Origin: Muraenolepis orangiensis | Taxonomy: Eukaryota; Chordata; Actinopteri; Gadiformes; Muraenolepididae | Assembly: GCA_027704905.1 (NCBI GenBank) | Contig: CM051004.1 | Coordinates: 7,725,223-7,789,222, forward strand | Length of the DNA stretch: 64,000 nt | Reading direction: 5' to 3' | Shown here: positions 1 to 25,739 of the stretch, in pieces | How the letters are laid out: each line of letters starts with the position of its first letter | Position numbering within the stretch: position 1 is the stretch's first letter | The notes under the pieces: generated by a model | The model's input: only the letters and a program-made list of their open reading frames with translations | The model's database searches: none | Told to the model about the DNA's origin: nothing | Translations under genes and position numbers: made by a program

Positions 1-255
1 CAAAGGTCCCATGGCATTTACTAAAACAGGCAAGAGGAAGGTAGTTATCAGGCCTGTTGTCTGGCATGGTGGATTGACTGTGGCAGCCGCTTGGCTGCCA
101 CAGCGCAAGCTCAGCGCAAGCTCCATCCGGGCGGCCTCCGGGCGCTTACCTTAAACGTTACAGGGTACCGTCACTATTACGCAAACCCTTCCCCCCCCCC
201 GTCAGAAACAGCAAAGCGCACAGCCATTACGTTTGCTTAATTGTAAATGTTTGTT

Positions 256-340
<85 letters not shown>

Positions 341-814
341 GTGTGTGTTGCTGTAGTCAACTCCGAGATGGAGGCAAATGAGAAACAGAAGTGGAAGCTA
401 AGATTTCGGAGTTTTGGGCATTGGCCCCCCGAGTTTTTTGGTTACGTTAGAATAGGACATGTGATGTTGCTTCCCCCGCTGCATTCTGAGGAATCATGCT
501 AAGCTTTGGAGATTCAAATCGGAATAACTTAAGTTTTGGGGTTTTTTGGCCTCTTGCGTGTAATTTAAAACTGAAATTCCTTGGAAATCCGGGGTCTCTC
601 TGGGTTTGTGCTCCTCTCCCATGTACTTAACCAGGCAACACTGACTTTACGCAGTATTGACAGACTTTAAACAGAGTATAACATGTATAAACGTGCATAA
701 ATACCATATAAATACTACAAAAATAACCAGCGATATAAATATATATATGGAGTTGGGTACAGCAAATTACATGTATCTGCACTTGAGACATTGAGCGGTA
801 TAGCATCTCGTTGG

Positions 815-858
<44 letters not shown>

Positions 859-1024
859 CACACAGGGCTGACGAAGCATTCTTTGCATAAGCTCTTAACC
901 TCTAGCTAACCTCTAGTTGTTTATTGTAACCTTCAACCCTCTCTTCTTCTTCACCGCCACCACCACCACCCCCTCCCTCCTACCCTCCCTATCCCCATCT
1001 CCCATCTTCCCATCCCCCCACCAG
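1..1024 (+). other. crlf1: intron of crlf1 (upstream part)
   Basis: This stretch precedes the acceptor of the first visible crlf1 exon and is read as intron. It holds a GT microsatellite at 261-348 and a CT run at 815-856. A pyrimidine-rich tract at about 955-1020 ends in the CAG acceptor at 1022-1024. I see no earlier crlf1 exon in it. Confidence 0.6.
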
Positions 1025-2297
1025 GGCGCCTGCCCGCCGAGTCGTGTGATCCCAAGACCAGCGAGCCGCCGGCTAACTCCACCCTGAGGCGCGAGCTCAA
1101 GCAGTTCTTCGGCTGGGTCCGCAAGCACGCCTTGGGCTGCAACGGCATGTCCATCAAACTCTACGACCAGTGGCGGGTGTGGCAGCAGAAGACGCATAAA
1201 ACGCGCAACCAGGTAGGTAAGGAGATTCTCCCTTCTCTCTCTCTCTCTCTCTCTTTCTCTCTTCGCACGCTGTATTCACCATCACACACAATGTCACGTT
1301 GACGTTTCGGGTCGAAACCGCATTTGGCAAGACTACGCGGCCTTGTGTTCATATAGATATATAGAGCTGGTTCTTTCTGGCTTGCTCCATCTCACGCACG
1401 CACGCATGCACGCACACACACGCACACGCACACGCAAACACAACCTCCACATCACCGTAGCGCATCATGGTTGATTTGAACTTTGCGTACTCTTTTGCGT
1501 ACTGAATCTGAAATGAGTTTTTTCAGCGCAGTGCCCTGCGGTCACCGGCTGAAGGAGCCAGAAAGACACCAGATTTCCGCTTAGCTGGGTTCTGCGTTGT
1601 TACAGTTGATGCTTTATGATCAGGTGAAAGTGTGGTCGGGGGCCGGGCGCTTACCGCGGTGCTCCAGAGGTGGGTGCACGGAGTTTACGTCGACTCCATT
1701 CGCTTTCCGCTCAAAGCCATGCACTCTGGTTGTACGACCAAATTTAATGATGTAAACGTATGATGCTAGCCCGGCGACCACAACAAAGGGGAATGAACAT
1801 GTAAATGTAATTAACAGCCCAGTGTAATGTGTTCCATTTGGGTCTTGTTTCCTGGTGACGTGAGGAGCTCCTCTCAAAACATAACTCAGGCCAAATGTCA
1901 TCCACCACCACTGGTTCTGGTGCCTTTGTTGTGCCGAGTTTAGGATCTCAGGGCCACGTCCTCTGGAAGGCCGTCGTAACTCTGTCCGTAACTCATCGAA
2001 ACCAACAGAAGGCCTGACCTCGTCCCTTTCTAGTTCAGTGCTAGTGTCACATCTGCGCTGCTGCCAAGTTGATTTTTTTTAATGGACCGGAATGGCATGC
2101 ATTGAGGCAGTGAGGAGTTGTGCTTTGTAAAATAGAAGGGGAAACTGAATGCAGGGGAAAAAGGCATATGTAGAGGCCAGGGGGCTGTGTGATCCATATA
2201 AAAAAATGATCGTCCCAACTCCTCGATAGGAGTTAATGTAATAATCTTACGCATCTGATCTTCCCACCTGTAGATGCCTCAAGACGATAACTCGTAG
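1025..2297 (+). CDS. crlf1: crlf1, cytokine receptor-like factor 1, last two coding exons (partial)
   Basis: CRLF1 is a secreted soluble cytokine-receptor homologue that forms a complex with CLCF1 and signals through CNTFR. Only the C-terminal tail is here. Exon 1025-1212 starts with two bases of a split codon and reads RLPAESCDP... It then contains RRELKQFFGWVRKHAL, MSIKLYDQWRVW and KTHKTRNQ, which match the tail of vertebrate CRLF1 as I know it (ELKQFLGWLKKHA, RLYDQWRAW, HKTRNQ). It ends at a CAG|GTAGGT donor. The most plausible final exon is 2274-2297, after the acceptor CCCACCTGTAG; it reads MPQDDNS and stop. The fibronectin and Ig-like domains must lie to the left of the window. The first exon is secure. 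The tiny last exon is inferred from splice signals and frame only. Confidence 0.8.
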
Positions 2298-3720
2298 CAC
2301 GACATGGCACAACTGGAGTGTATCAAATGAAGAACAGCATCACAGCCAACCGCTGACAGCTACGATGCTCAGAGGGGACTACTTCTGTGAAAAGGTCCAT
2401 TCCTCTGGCTCTGTGGGTCAGTGTAGCCTCGTTGGCTGGACGGACTCCACTTTCAGTTTGCAGGAAGCCATGTGGAACAGAGAACTGAAGGCAAAGCGAG
2501 ACACCACGCGTTATTCTGTGTGTCTCCACCTGGCGTTGCCAGGATTAGGATAAAGGCGAATCCCTCTCTCCGATAAGAGTATCCGTGTTTTTAGAGTGCA
2601 CACACACACACACACACACGCACACACACACACATTGTTTGTGTACAGAATGTTCAGCCCAGAAGTTGAGGAATCCCACTTTGTAAACGTTGGTTAAGAT
2701 AAGCAGATGTGGTTCTCCTTGACAACAGTGGAAACTTAACAAGCCATACAAAGGGATTATATTCTGCTCAAAGCATGTCGGAAATTAACCCTCAAAAAGT
2801 GCATCGATCAATTCATCCCCCTACGACCAAACCCCGGATTAATTTAGATAAGCAATGCATTAAATACCATTTGTAGAATTCCATCAAATAATATATATAA
2901 ACAATAACTATATATATAATGTCTAGTCATAACCTCCTCTTTGCAGCAGTCTGCATCTAGTTCCCTCGGAAAAGAGGTGGCAAGTAAAACCTCCTTTATA
3001 TAAGAGCCATATAAACTGAACGCTGCACCGAGCGCTTCTACGCGAGCGAGAGTGGAGCGGGAGGTGGCCGTTTGGAGAACAGGAACTGAACTGAGCTGAG
3101 CTGAAACGGGAGTGAAGGAGCGGGTTACATGCTGAAGGAGCAAGGAGCATTTGCACCTCCCAGACAGAATGAGGTCACCGGCGCATTAGCCTGCTTGCCA
3201 TTTAAAAAAACATAAACTGGTAAACATACTGATTAGATTCAGGGTTCACTTGTTATGCAAATCACTAATGCATAAGTCCAATCTAAATTCATATTACCTT
3301 AATAAACCAGATCTGAACAAGTCCCAGCAGAGTTCTGATGTAAAAAACACAAACTAAAAGTCAGTTGTCCCTTTGTTTACTGCCTATCCTGACTGTAGCA
3401 GAACATTACAAATATACTGAACTATTGCAAAAGGGAGGCAAAAATAAAAGCCTTGAAGGCCATTTGGTTGATATATTTTAGTTATTGATAAAATTACACA
3501 TAAAGCACATTTAAGGGTACGCTTCTATCACCTATTCACACAGTAGCAATACTTTGTCAGATTGTTATATACTGTCCTGTACTATAAACTGCTAAAAAAA
3601 CAAACATTATACATATAAGTCTTATATTTTTTATAAACAGTATATTTAAGGATCTTTTTCTTTAAGTTATCATTTCAAATAACAATGATAATAAAATAAA
3701 AAGAGGAAACAATACATGTC
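2298..3720. other. crlf1 3' UTR and gap to rex1bd
   Basis: The crlf1 3' UTR should run into this AT-rich stretch. Candidate AATAAA signals on + lie at 3301-3306 and 3443-3448. A CA microsatellite is at about 2600-2634. I see no coding exon. crlf1 and rex1bd converge tail to tail here. Confidence 0.45.
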
Positions 3721-3741
3721 TTGGAATGTGTTTTTTGTTTT

Positions 3742-3747
3742 TTTATT
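3742..3747 (-). terminator. rex1bd: candidate polyadenylation signal of rex1bd
   Basis: AATAAA on the minus strand about 480 bp downstream of the rex1bd stop. It is chosen because it is a canonical hexamer at a suitable distance. The 3' UTR between them contains a GA-rich purine block (about 3908-4060). Confidence 0.4.
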
Positions 3748-3907
3748 AAAAACAGAAAAAAAGAAGATTTGTGTAGCGTTAGGCAAAAGATATTTACATG
3801 TGTAGGCAGAAGACACGATTATACAGCTGTGTGTATGTGGAACACACTTGCACAGAGGATGACACTGGCATGCAGGGACATTATGAGTCTCCAGGGGGGG
3901 GGGGACC

Positions 3908-3936
3908 AGAGAGAGAGAGAGAGAGCGGGAGGGAGA

Positions 3937-3980
<44 letters not shown>

Positions 3981-4062
3981 GGGAGAGAGAGCGGGAGGGA
4001 GAGAGGGAGAGAGAGCGGGAGGGAGAGAGGGAGAGAGAGCGGGAGGGAGAGAGAGAAAGGGA
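3908..4062. repeat. GA-rich minisatellite in rex1bd 3' UTR
   Basis: A purine block of GAGAGA runs interspersed with a repeated GCGGGAGGGAGAGAGG-type unit, present about four times. It is preceded by a run of nine G. The reading frames across it are low-complexity artefacts. Confidence 0.8.
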
Positions 4063-4229
4063 GGGAGGAGATGCAGCAGTGAGTAGGCGGGGCCAGAGGG
4101 GATCGACGCAGGACACCAAGGAGGTGGCGATCAATCGCTCCATCAGTTTTGCTCGATCGCCCCGTGTTTTTTTCTTCTCCTGGCGATGCAAGGAGGAGAG
4201 CGGCACAGAGGAGACTACAGTGCCGTCAA

Positions 4230-5280
4230 TCACTCCTCCGAGTCATACTTGAAGTCCTGCATGATCTCAGCCAGAGCCCCCTGGTTCTTTATGATGCTGG
4301 GGAGGGGAGAGGAGGGGAAAGGGGACGCATAGGGGTGTACATGTTAGCCATATCCCCACACACACACACATACATACATACATACATACATACACTACTA
4401 TGCTGCAAACTGTTCATGTTGACTTAGTTTATGGACCCAGTCTCAGATCGTTCCTCCTCAATACCGGCTAAGGAATGATGGAGCTTCCTGGAACAAAAAG
4501 GATTTCCGCTGTATTTTGAGCAATCCAAATGAGTTAACCATCACAGGCCCGAGTACCAGCGGGTCTGTACATGGCAGAAACAATACGCTCTGAACCAGAA
4601 GTCTTCCATATTGTCCTGCAGAGTGCCTCGGCAGCAGCAGCTCGTGAGGCAGTGCGATTCCGGCTGCGAGTTGAGAGGCAGGGAACGGGGCCAGCGAGGG
4701 CTGAAAGTAGTAAAAGTCAAAGAGGTTTTCTATTATGGCTGTTCTTACTCCTGCTTGATCTCCTGAATCTTCTCCTGACAGCCCTCCTCTTCTGGGTGAT
4801 CCTGGGCCCTCTGTCTGGCCATCTGCAGCATGGCTGTCTGTTAACAGGGTGCACACAGGATCACACATATGCAAGCCAGTCTTCTGCTTTTCAGCAGCTA
4901 CGACGCCAGGGGAAAAAGAGGGGAAAGACTGACCGCCAGTGAAAAAGGCCTCTTTTAACAACCGCTCTGGAAATGCACACATGTAATTTGAATACGTATC
5001 ATCATCATCCATATCATAAACGAGGGGTTAGTGTCGGTCAAAGAATGTGTTATTGAACATTTGATGGTATGCAGACTGTTGTAAAAAAAAGTGGGAGACA
5101 AGCCACAGCATTCTGGTCTGACTAGATAAGTCATGGCAATGCCTTAAATAGATTCTTAGATGTGTGCTGTCGTCTTTCAAACTTACTTTCAAAGTAAATC
5201 AGAAAAGGCAATGAGGACGGACCGCTAAGACTCCCATTCGTTTTTAGAGCTATTGTTAAATTTTTTTTTAATGTGTATTA

Positions 5281-5376
<96 letters not shown>

Positions 5377-7150
5377 AGATATAAAGATATATATATATGG
5401 AATTATCAGTTGACAAAATCTTGGGTAGGAGATACAATTGCATTTTTGTCTGGTTATAACCTCAAAATAATAATAATACATCAAGAAACCACCATGTATG
5501 AACCTGAACACAACAGCAACAACATTCATAACATGTCCGCACACCAACAGGGGACATCATTTAGATTTCATAGCCACCCTAACATGACCAGGCATTGACG
5601 TTGACCAGAACTCTGCCACCTTGTGGTGAAACGGTATGTCCCGTTTTAAAGACAAAACAAGCACTGCCTTGCATAGATTATTGCCGTTTAATCATTGCTA
5701 TTGTGAAATCCCCATTTCCTCACATTACCCAGCCATTGATAACTGTCAGATTGTGAATTGTCAAGACTGTGCTCAATCATTTAGCCATTCAGCAGACACC
5801 TAGATCCAAAGCGACTCACAAGCAGGGCAAAATCCTCTATTCCGATATAGGCAAATTAAAATCTCGATAACTATATACATCACAATACTGCATTAAGCAT
5901 TTTCTGGTAATTACATAAATAGTAGTTGTAAAATAACCACATGGTAAAGCTTATTTGTATACTCTTGCATAAATTAAATACTAAAACAAGCCAGATCACG
6001 ATATTTCGGTATCCAAAATTCAAGTCGATAACTAGTCTTATATTATGATATCTATATAATAGCGATACATTGCCCAGCCCTATTTGCTGAGAACAATCCA
6101 AATATAGAGTACATAAAAAAACTACTACTACAAAAAATCCTAGTGCTGCATTAACAACTTATGTAACCACTGGACTCTGGAAAGACAGTAGGTTTTAGTG
6201 TTATTACTGGATAATAGGTACATATCCCATACACACCCATACATCATTGTAATTATTAATCCAAAAAAAAAATACTACCAATGATAATACTAATACCAAC
6301 AGCATAACGAGTAAAGGGATGAGCTGGTCTCACCAGATCCAGCTTCTGCTTCTCCATGTGCTGGAGCTGGTCTATGTGCTCTGAGAGGTCTGCCCGGTCC
6401 AAGTCTTGCCGCAGCTTCTCCTTGATCTGCATCACCTCCATGGAAATGCCCAGGAAGGCCTGCGTGATCTCGTGGACCAGCTGCCTGTAGTGGTCAAAGT
6501 CATAGTGGGGCCCCGTCCGCAAGTAGGCCCCGTGTCCCCTGGAGAGAAAACACAAGCAAGTCGGCACAAAACCCAGCAATTGTAAAAAAAAATTAAAAGC
6601 GCAATAGTGTGATTTGTCAATTTGACTCGTTGCATGTGACTGCATCTAGATCCCTGTATGCCTTAATTCTGACTTACTCCTCAAAGAGCCGGTAAGCCTC
6701 TATTCGCTCAGTTTGAAGAGCGTAGAAGCGCTGGATCAGGGTTTTAAACTCTGTGGGTACCTGGAGAGAGAGAGAGAGAGAACAAAAGAATGATGACCGA
6801 AGAACAAGATTCACATATATTATTGTTACATCAGTGGTTTTTCTGTTTTGCAATTCACACAATTAAACTAGAACAGACACATTTCTGGTATAAGAAACGC
6901 CATTCACGTACAGTTAAAATAATACAACAACAACAACAATATTACAATATTAAGTGGATTGGTTAACCAGGCTCTATACATCATCCTTAAACCAAATAGG
7001 GATTATTCGTCTACACTAACGGGTATTAAACAGTTGAAATCCTCTTGAATAAAGCTACTTGTATGTTGTATACAGTGAGTGAGCCAACACGTCAGGACAA
7101 TAAGTAACGCTAGTCGCCACCAGCTAACGTTAGCGTCACACACACATGTG

Positions 7151-7186
<36 letters not shown>

Positions 7187-7229
7187 CTTCTGATTATATT
7201 AACTACACACAACACGGACTGCTTACCAT
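4230..7229 (-). CDS. rex1bd: rex1bd, required-for-excision-1B-domain protein (C19orf60 homologue)
   Basis: Five coding exons on -: 7229-7227, 6760-6678, 6538-6334, 4837-4749 and 4296-4230. They sum to 447 nt and keep frame through every GT-AG junction, giving 148 aa. The first coding exon holds only the ATG, followed directly by GTAAGC. The protein begins M-VPTEFKTLIQRFYALQTER, continues GHGAYLRTGPHYDFDHYRQ and a charged helical middle, and ends DFKYDSEE. This matches vertebrate REX1BD (C19orf60). The family is named after Chlamydomonas REX1-B, which is needed for excision repair; its vertebrate role is not established. The product looks soluble and mostly alpha-helical, with no signal peptide. 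The gene faces away from fam78b and probably shares a promoter interval with it. Confidence 0.9.
5279..5398. repeat. TA microsatellite in rex1bd intron
   Basis: About 80 bp of perfect (TA)n followed by GATATA-type variants. It lies in the intron between the third and fourth rex1bd coding-region exons (human order), 4838-6333. Confidence 0.95.
5780..5826 (-). repeat. SINE/LINE tail-like fragment
   Basis: Read on the minus strand it resembles the tail GTCGCTTTGGAT...TGTCTGCT(A/G)AATGGC, which recurs in fish genomes. Related copies occur in this window near 21068-21115 (-) and 30025-30072 (+). The family is not named. Confidence 0.5.
5835..6090 (-). mobile_element. non-autonomous element fragment with GATATCGT-type motifs
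   Basis: On the minus strand it begins GGGCTGGGCAATGTATCGC and continues with TATCGA/GATATC-rich sequence and a GACTAG...TTTTGGATA segment. I recognise this as a common fish interspersed repeat, probably hAT-type and non-autonomous. A second copy on + lies at about 47648-47800. Boundaries are approximate. Confidence 0.55.
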
Positions 7230-8999
7230 TGCGAGTTGAAACACGAAGTTAACTTTCTGTTTGACAAAAAGAAAGTGTCTCAGAGCAGCACAACAACACT
7301 ATCCCTGAGCATGATTCAGCCGACCTCACCACTACCCTCCCACCCGGAAACAGCACTAGTAAGTAGAGAGGAGCTGCTTTTCAAAATAAAAGCTACGCTA
7401 CACCGCGGTAACGGTCTGATATCCGTAACTTTCCGAAGAAAACTCTGATCATTGTTGGATTTTTGCCTACAATGTTTAAATATTCAAAGTCTTTAGGTCT
7501 TTGCTGGGGTTAATAACCACATACACACGGCGGTCGTTGCCGTTTGTGTATCTTATGATGACATGTATGTGCCAGCGTAAAGTCAACAAATACATGTGTA
7601 TTTCCATGTATGCACAACTCGGACAACAATTGTTCAAATGAGGATACGCTTACTGCAATATGTAAATATATATCACAGCAGAGCCCCCGAGCAGGTGTTG
7701 TTTATAGTCCTACCTGTTGAATATCCTATCACGGGAAAATAAACCGAACCTATTATCAATAGGTCACGCATTGTGCATTAAACGACTATAGTAGCCTATA
7801 TATATATATTTGTCATTCTACTAATTCCTGTTGTATGCCAACGACAGATACACGAGCATCTCTCTACGCTTAAAAGCTATACTGTACAATGCTGTACAAG
7901 ACGTGGAGACACTCCTACGCGCTGGGTCTTCCTCTGCAGCCCATTGGTCCGCTCCGCAGCTTCAGCACCACGGAGAGACCGAACAGCGACACACGGTCAC
8001 GCGGAAGGCGATGATACGAAGATGAGAGGATGCCGCTTACTGTAGGCTACTTTTGGGGGGGTTACCGTGTCAATATTATATATGTCCTCGTTGTGTTTTA
8101 TTCCCGTTTGTCGATCGTACACGGCGTGCTGCTCGACGCAGGCGTGACTCGTTTTCTCCCGTGCCTCTCGTGTGGTGTAACTCAATAGCCCCCCCCCCCC
8201 CTACCCCCACCCCCCCTCTCGTTCGCTTTCATCGTGCATGTAGGCTAATCGCCTGTGTCGTCCGAACTCTGCAAAGAGAGAGGGTAGTTAATTGCCATCA
8301 GATATGCATTAGCTGTTACATTAGTGTTGTTGTTTTTTTGTTTGTTGTTTTTTTTGTTTTCATTTTCATCCGCCGAGACGAATGCCCGTAACAGAGAGAC
8401 CTCAAGTAGCCTTAGCCTCATAGTGACCGAATCAGCAAGAACCGCAAGCAACCCGAGCACCAAGGCTTCCGCACACACCGCTGCACCCCGGGAGTCCACC
8501 GACCACCGACCACCCGCCGCCGTGTGACATGACAGCTCGGGGCAGGAAGAAAGGGATCGGAGCACCGGGAACAGACAACGGACACGTGGATTCAAACGGC
8601 GGCGCGTACCGGAGCCATCAGCCCGAGACTCCGGGTCCTCTGGTAGCCGGGTCTAGGAGGGCGGACAGGGGCACAAAGAACCCACAGCCTGCACGACTAT
8701 TTCACATCTGAGGAAGTCCCGTCAATAATATTCATCCGAAACCCCGACCCCCCACCCCCCCCCCCCCCCCCTCCTACAAGGCCCTACATGGAAAACTTAA
8801 GATTATTGTTGCCATCGTGAGTAAAACACAGAGCCTATATGGAGAGTTGACATTTACTGTGTTTATTTTTTATTTTTTTTATTTCTCCGATGCACGTCCG
8901 CGTAAAATTGCGGTCAGTTTAGTCCCAAGTCAACGGTGGTCTTCGCCAGGCGACCGGGTTCACTTGGTCACCCGCTTCGGTCCGCTTACTTGCAAAACC
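7230..8999. promoter_or_regulatory. head-to-head promoter interval of rex1bd and fam78b, with fam78b 5' UTR
   Basis: The start codons of rex1bd (-) and fam78b (+) are 1.77 kb apart and point outward, so both promoters must lie in or near this interval. The part at about 7900-8700 is rich in CG dinucleotides and is the likely fam78b promoter and 5' UTR. Poly-C/T tracts are at 8191-8218 and 8749-8772. Short upstream ORFs exist in the putative 5' UTR (for example one starting at 8529), but no TATA box or start site can be fixed from sequence alone. Confidence 0.5.
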
Positions 9000-22586
<13,587 letters not shown>

Positions 22587-22616
22587 GGGCACACTAGTCC
22601 GGAGTCAAGCCTGTCC

Positions 22617-22988
22617 CAGGAAACGGTGCAACAGATACATGGTCAAGGAAACGGTGCAACAGATACATGGTCAAGGAAACGGTGCAACAGATACATGGTC
22701 AAGGAATCAGTACAACAGATACATGGTCAAGGAATCAGTACAACAGATACATGGTCAAGGAAACAGTACAACAGATACATGGTCAAGGAATCAGTACAAC
22801 AGATACATGGTCAAGGAATCAGTACAACAGATACATGGTCAAGGAATCAGTACAACAGATACATGGTCAAGGAAACAGTACAACAGATACATGGTCAAGG
22901 AATCAGTACAACAGATACATGGTCAAGGAATCAGTACAACAGATACATGGTCAAGGAATCAGTACAACAGATACATGGTCAAGGAAAC
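22617..22988. repeat. 28-bp minisatellite upstream of slc35a3, with higher-order pattern
   Basis: About 13 head-to-tail copies of a 28-bp unit containing CAACAGATACATGGTCAAGG. The first three junctions carry the variant AAACGGTGC. After that the variant base (AAT versus AAA) follows T,T,A then T,T,T,A twice, so the array is built from 112-bp blocks of four units. Because 28 is not divisible by three, all three + frames read the same peptide words; this is not a gene. The array ends about 30 bp from the slc35a3 ATG and lies next to a candidate 5' UTR splice acceptor at 22611-22612. Confidence 0.95.
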
Positions 22989-23760
22989 GACACAAAGACT
23001 AAAGGTGGGGTCGGTGTATTAGTTTGGGCTGTAACGATGACATACGTGTACGTTATAAGCGGTATGGTGGACATTACACTGAAGAAAACAATCGTTGAAA
23101 AATCGTCTCACCTTTCTCTCTCTCTCTGGCTGATACTTTCAAAGACTGTTGTTGTTGTTGTTGTTGAAAGCCGCTTTAGATACGTCGGTCGACTTTGTGA
23201 CATTGGAGATTCCGCATTGGGTTGGACGTTGAACTGCAGTCACACGGGTTTATGCACTCGTTCAGTTAAACGGTTAATTCAAACCAAGTGCTGCAATGTA
23301 AACAGAGCTGTCAAAACAGCAACTCAACTCGCTTGCGTCCATTGACCTAACTGATCTATCCTCACACCAACAGCCAACTGCGTTACCTCGAACCGCGTCT
23401 AAGCCTATTTTTTACTCCTCTCAGATCCTTCCTCAGGGTTGTGTTTATATGACCGATTTCGTTGCCGGCTTAAAGAAGAACGTTTAAACTTGTCAAGCAA
23501 GCTTGCAGAGGGACCAGATCGACTGACTGACTTCCGTGTAGTGGTTCCTTTCTCGCCGCTTCGACCATCATTCTCTTGCGACACACCGCCACCTTCAGGA
23601 CCGGAACGGTATTGCCTACTGAATTTTGTTTTGTGAGTCTATTGTCCCATGGCGAAATTGTATTCTTCCTCTATTGCCATTGTAATGTGATATTCAGAAT
23701 AAGAGTTACATTTTCTTTCGTATTTCAGAATAAATCACCACAAAAAAAAACCAGGTGTGA
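22989..23760. promoter_or_regulatory. slc35a3: slc35a3 upstream region and gap to notch2
   Basis: The slc35a3 5' end should lie here, because the ATG exon appears to follow a splice acceptor. There is no coding exon and no TATA box I can trust. The interval to the putative notch2 polyadenylation site is under 1 kb. Confidence 0.4.
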
Positions 23761-23780
23761 GGGTCTAACAGGATCCAAGC

Positions 23781-23815
23781 TTTATTTCAGAGAGTATGTG
23801 ACGATTCCATTTATT
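23781..23815 (-). terminator. notch2: candidate polyadenylation signals of notch2
   Basis: Two AATAAA hexamers on the minus strand, at 23815-23810 and 23786-23781. Use of either gives a 3' UTR of about 2.9 kb. They are the last clear signals before slc35a3. Confidence 0.45.
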
Positions 23816-23876
23816 TTCATCAGACAGCTTTTGTTCTTTCTCATTTGACCAATCTTACTTCATGTAACATAAATAT

Positions 23877-24175
23877 ACAGTATATATATACACACATATA
23901 TATAGTATATCTATATAGATATACATATATACATATAGTATACATATACATATATGTATATAGTATATACATACATATATCTATATATACATATATATAT
24001 ACAGTATATATCTATATACATACATATATAGTATATATATAGATATATACATACATACATATATAGATATATATACATAGATATATATATATAGATAGAT
24101 ATCTATACATACATACATAGATATATATATATCTATGTATATATCTATGTACATACATAGATATATATATATGTA
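23877..24175. repeat. TA/CATA-rich microsatellite region
   Basis: About 300 bp made of TATATA, CATA and GATA units, close to the notch2 3' end. Confidence 0.9.
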
Positions 24176-25308
24176 AAAAATAACAACTACTAATGGTTAA
24201 CAGAGAACGGTAGTACACTTAAAAATACAAACAACAAAAAAAAGTCTATTTACATATCAAAAAATACCTTGCATATGTACTGGAGTGGAATCCACAGGCA
24301 CTGCGACTCATTGACAGAGCAACCCGTTCATGACTGGCTGCGTGCGGTCCATGTTTGGACCTCTTGGGTTCATCTCTTTTGAATTAGGCTCAACGGGGCC
24401 AAATGAAAAGGAGCCATGAAGAACATACTGTATGTGCATGTAGGTAGGGGCGTGTGTGTGTGTAGGCTTTTGTATTTTTGTCCTTTAATTCAAGAGACTA
24501 TGTTTGTAACATTAATCCACAATGTTCAGCTGGTTAAAAAAAAAAAGATAAAAAATAAAAATAAACAAATTTGGCTGACTCGGATGAATTTGGTCTTCGA
24601 CACATTTTTTTTTGTCGTGCTTAACGATTAAAAATAGAGTGATTGTCTGTGGCTCCTGGGCAGTGAGACGAGGTTACACTCCAAATTATCCACTCAATAG
24701 TACGGTTATTACAACTGTACAATTACACATCTTGGCATTGGTAAAAAAAAAAAAAATCCAAAAATAATAATCAAAGAACAATTAAAGTGGCACAGATACA
24801 CTGATTGTAGTTAAGCAGAAAGGCTTATGTGATTTTTGCAGAGAAAACAGCAAATTCCATTATGAAGGAAAACACGACATTGACTTCAGAACGATATTGA
24901 ACATTTCAAAGAGACAAACGACATACGACTTAATGTTTATAATAACCAATGTTTCACCGTCAATTGGATTGTCCACTAATTTGTATTCTGCAAAACAAGA
25001 AAATGTGTCTTATCAAAACTATAAGGCAAGTAGCAATACTAACGCATGTTTTTTTTCGCATAAAGTCTTTGAATCCTCTAACAATTTCCCTCCCGTCAAA
25101 TTCCTTTGTGGCCAGAGAAGACGAGAGATAATAAGAGTTAATAGTCTGGATAAACCGGTTTGCCATCTCAAACGATCTCCTTCTCACAATCTCATCCCCT
25201 ATAGATTGCTTCAGGAAATTCTGTCTCCATAGGGCAGATGCTGTCTAGTTGTACATTTGCATAGATGCTGACCCCAGACAATGACTTCTTTGTTCGCAGA
25301 TGGGAGGC

Positions 25309-25356
25309 ATTGCACTAAAGAGACATAGTGTACACTATGTCTCTTTACTGCAATGT
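25309..25356. repeat. 48-bp near-perfect palindrome
   Basis: Two 24-bp arms meet at 25332/25333 with no spacer and a single mismatched pair (25316 and 25349). The inner 32 bp (25317-25348) are perfectly self-complementary around GTGTACAC. It lies 9 bp from the MITE-like element. Confidence 0.95.
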
Positions 25357-25365
25357 AGTCTGTAT

Positions 25366-25739
25366 GGCCCTGTTCACACACCTGAGACCGCCGGGCGTCT
25401 TGGTTGATCCAATCACAAGTGGACAGCTCCAAGTATGTCAGTTCACGCCTGGAATTAGAACGCATGGGCTTTTTCATGACATTTTCAAACGTTGTGGAAC
25501 AAAGACAGCCGACGCCATTTGAGTCAGCGGTCAGTCAAGTAGGCGGTCCTTCAATGTGGAACATTCAGGACACATTCACGTACACGCCACTGGGCGGCCC
25601 GGACCACCTATGAACGTGGTCCGAGGGATCGGACCACAATGCGTCCTCAATGCGTCTCAGGTGCCACTCACACATGCCTATTATAAGAGCTGTCCGCTTG
25701 TGATGGGACACCCGTTAATGCCGGGTGTGAACAGGGCCA
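25366..25739. mobile_element. MITE-like inverted-repeat element
   Basis: It begins TGGCCCTGTTCACAC and ends with the exact inverse, 374 bp apart. Imperfect matching extends inward; both arms contain a form of ATCACAAG(T/C)GGACAGCTC. There is no coding capacity. It is probably a non-autonomous DNA transposon. The superfamily is not assigned and no convincing target duplication was seen. Confidence 0.75.

Noticed and set aside
4458..5012. 184-aa minus frame overlapping rex1bd exon 4
   Set aside because: It is in another frame from the real exon (4837-4749) and runs into introns on both sides.
22617..22988. CRISPR-like array of 28-bp repeats
   Set aside because: The units are directly abutting with no unique spacers, the context is a vertebrate gene, and no cas genes are present.
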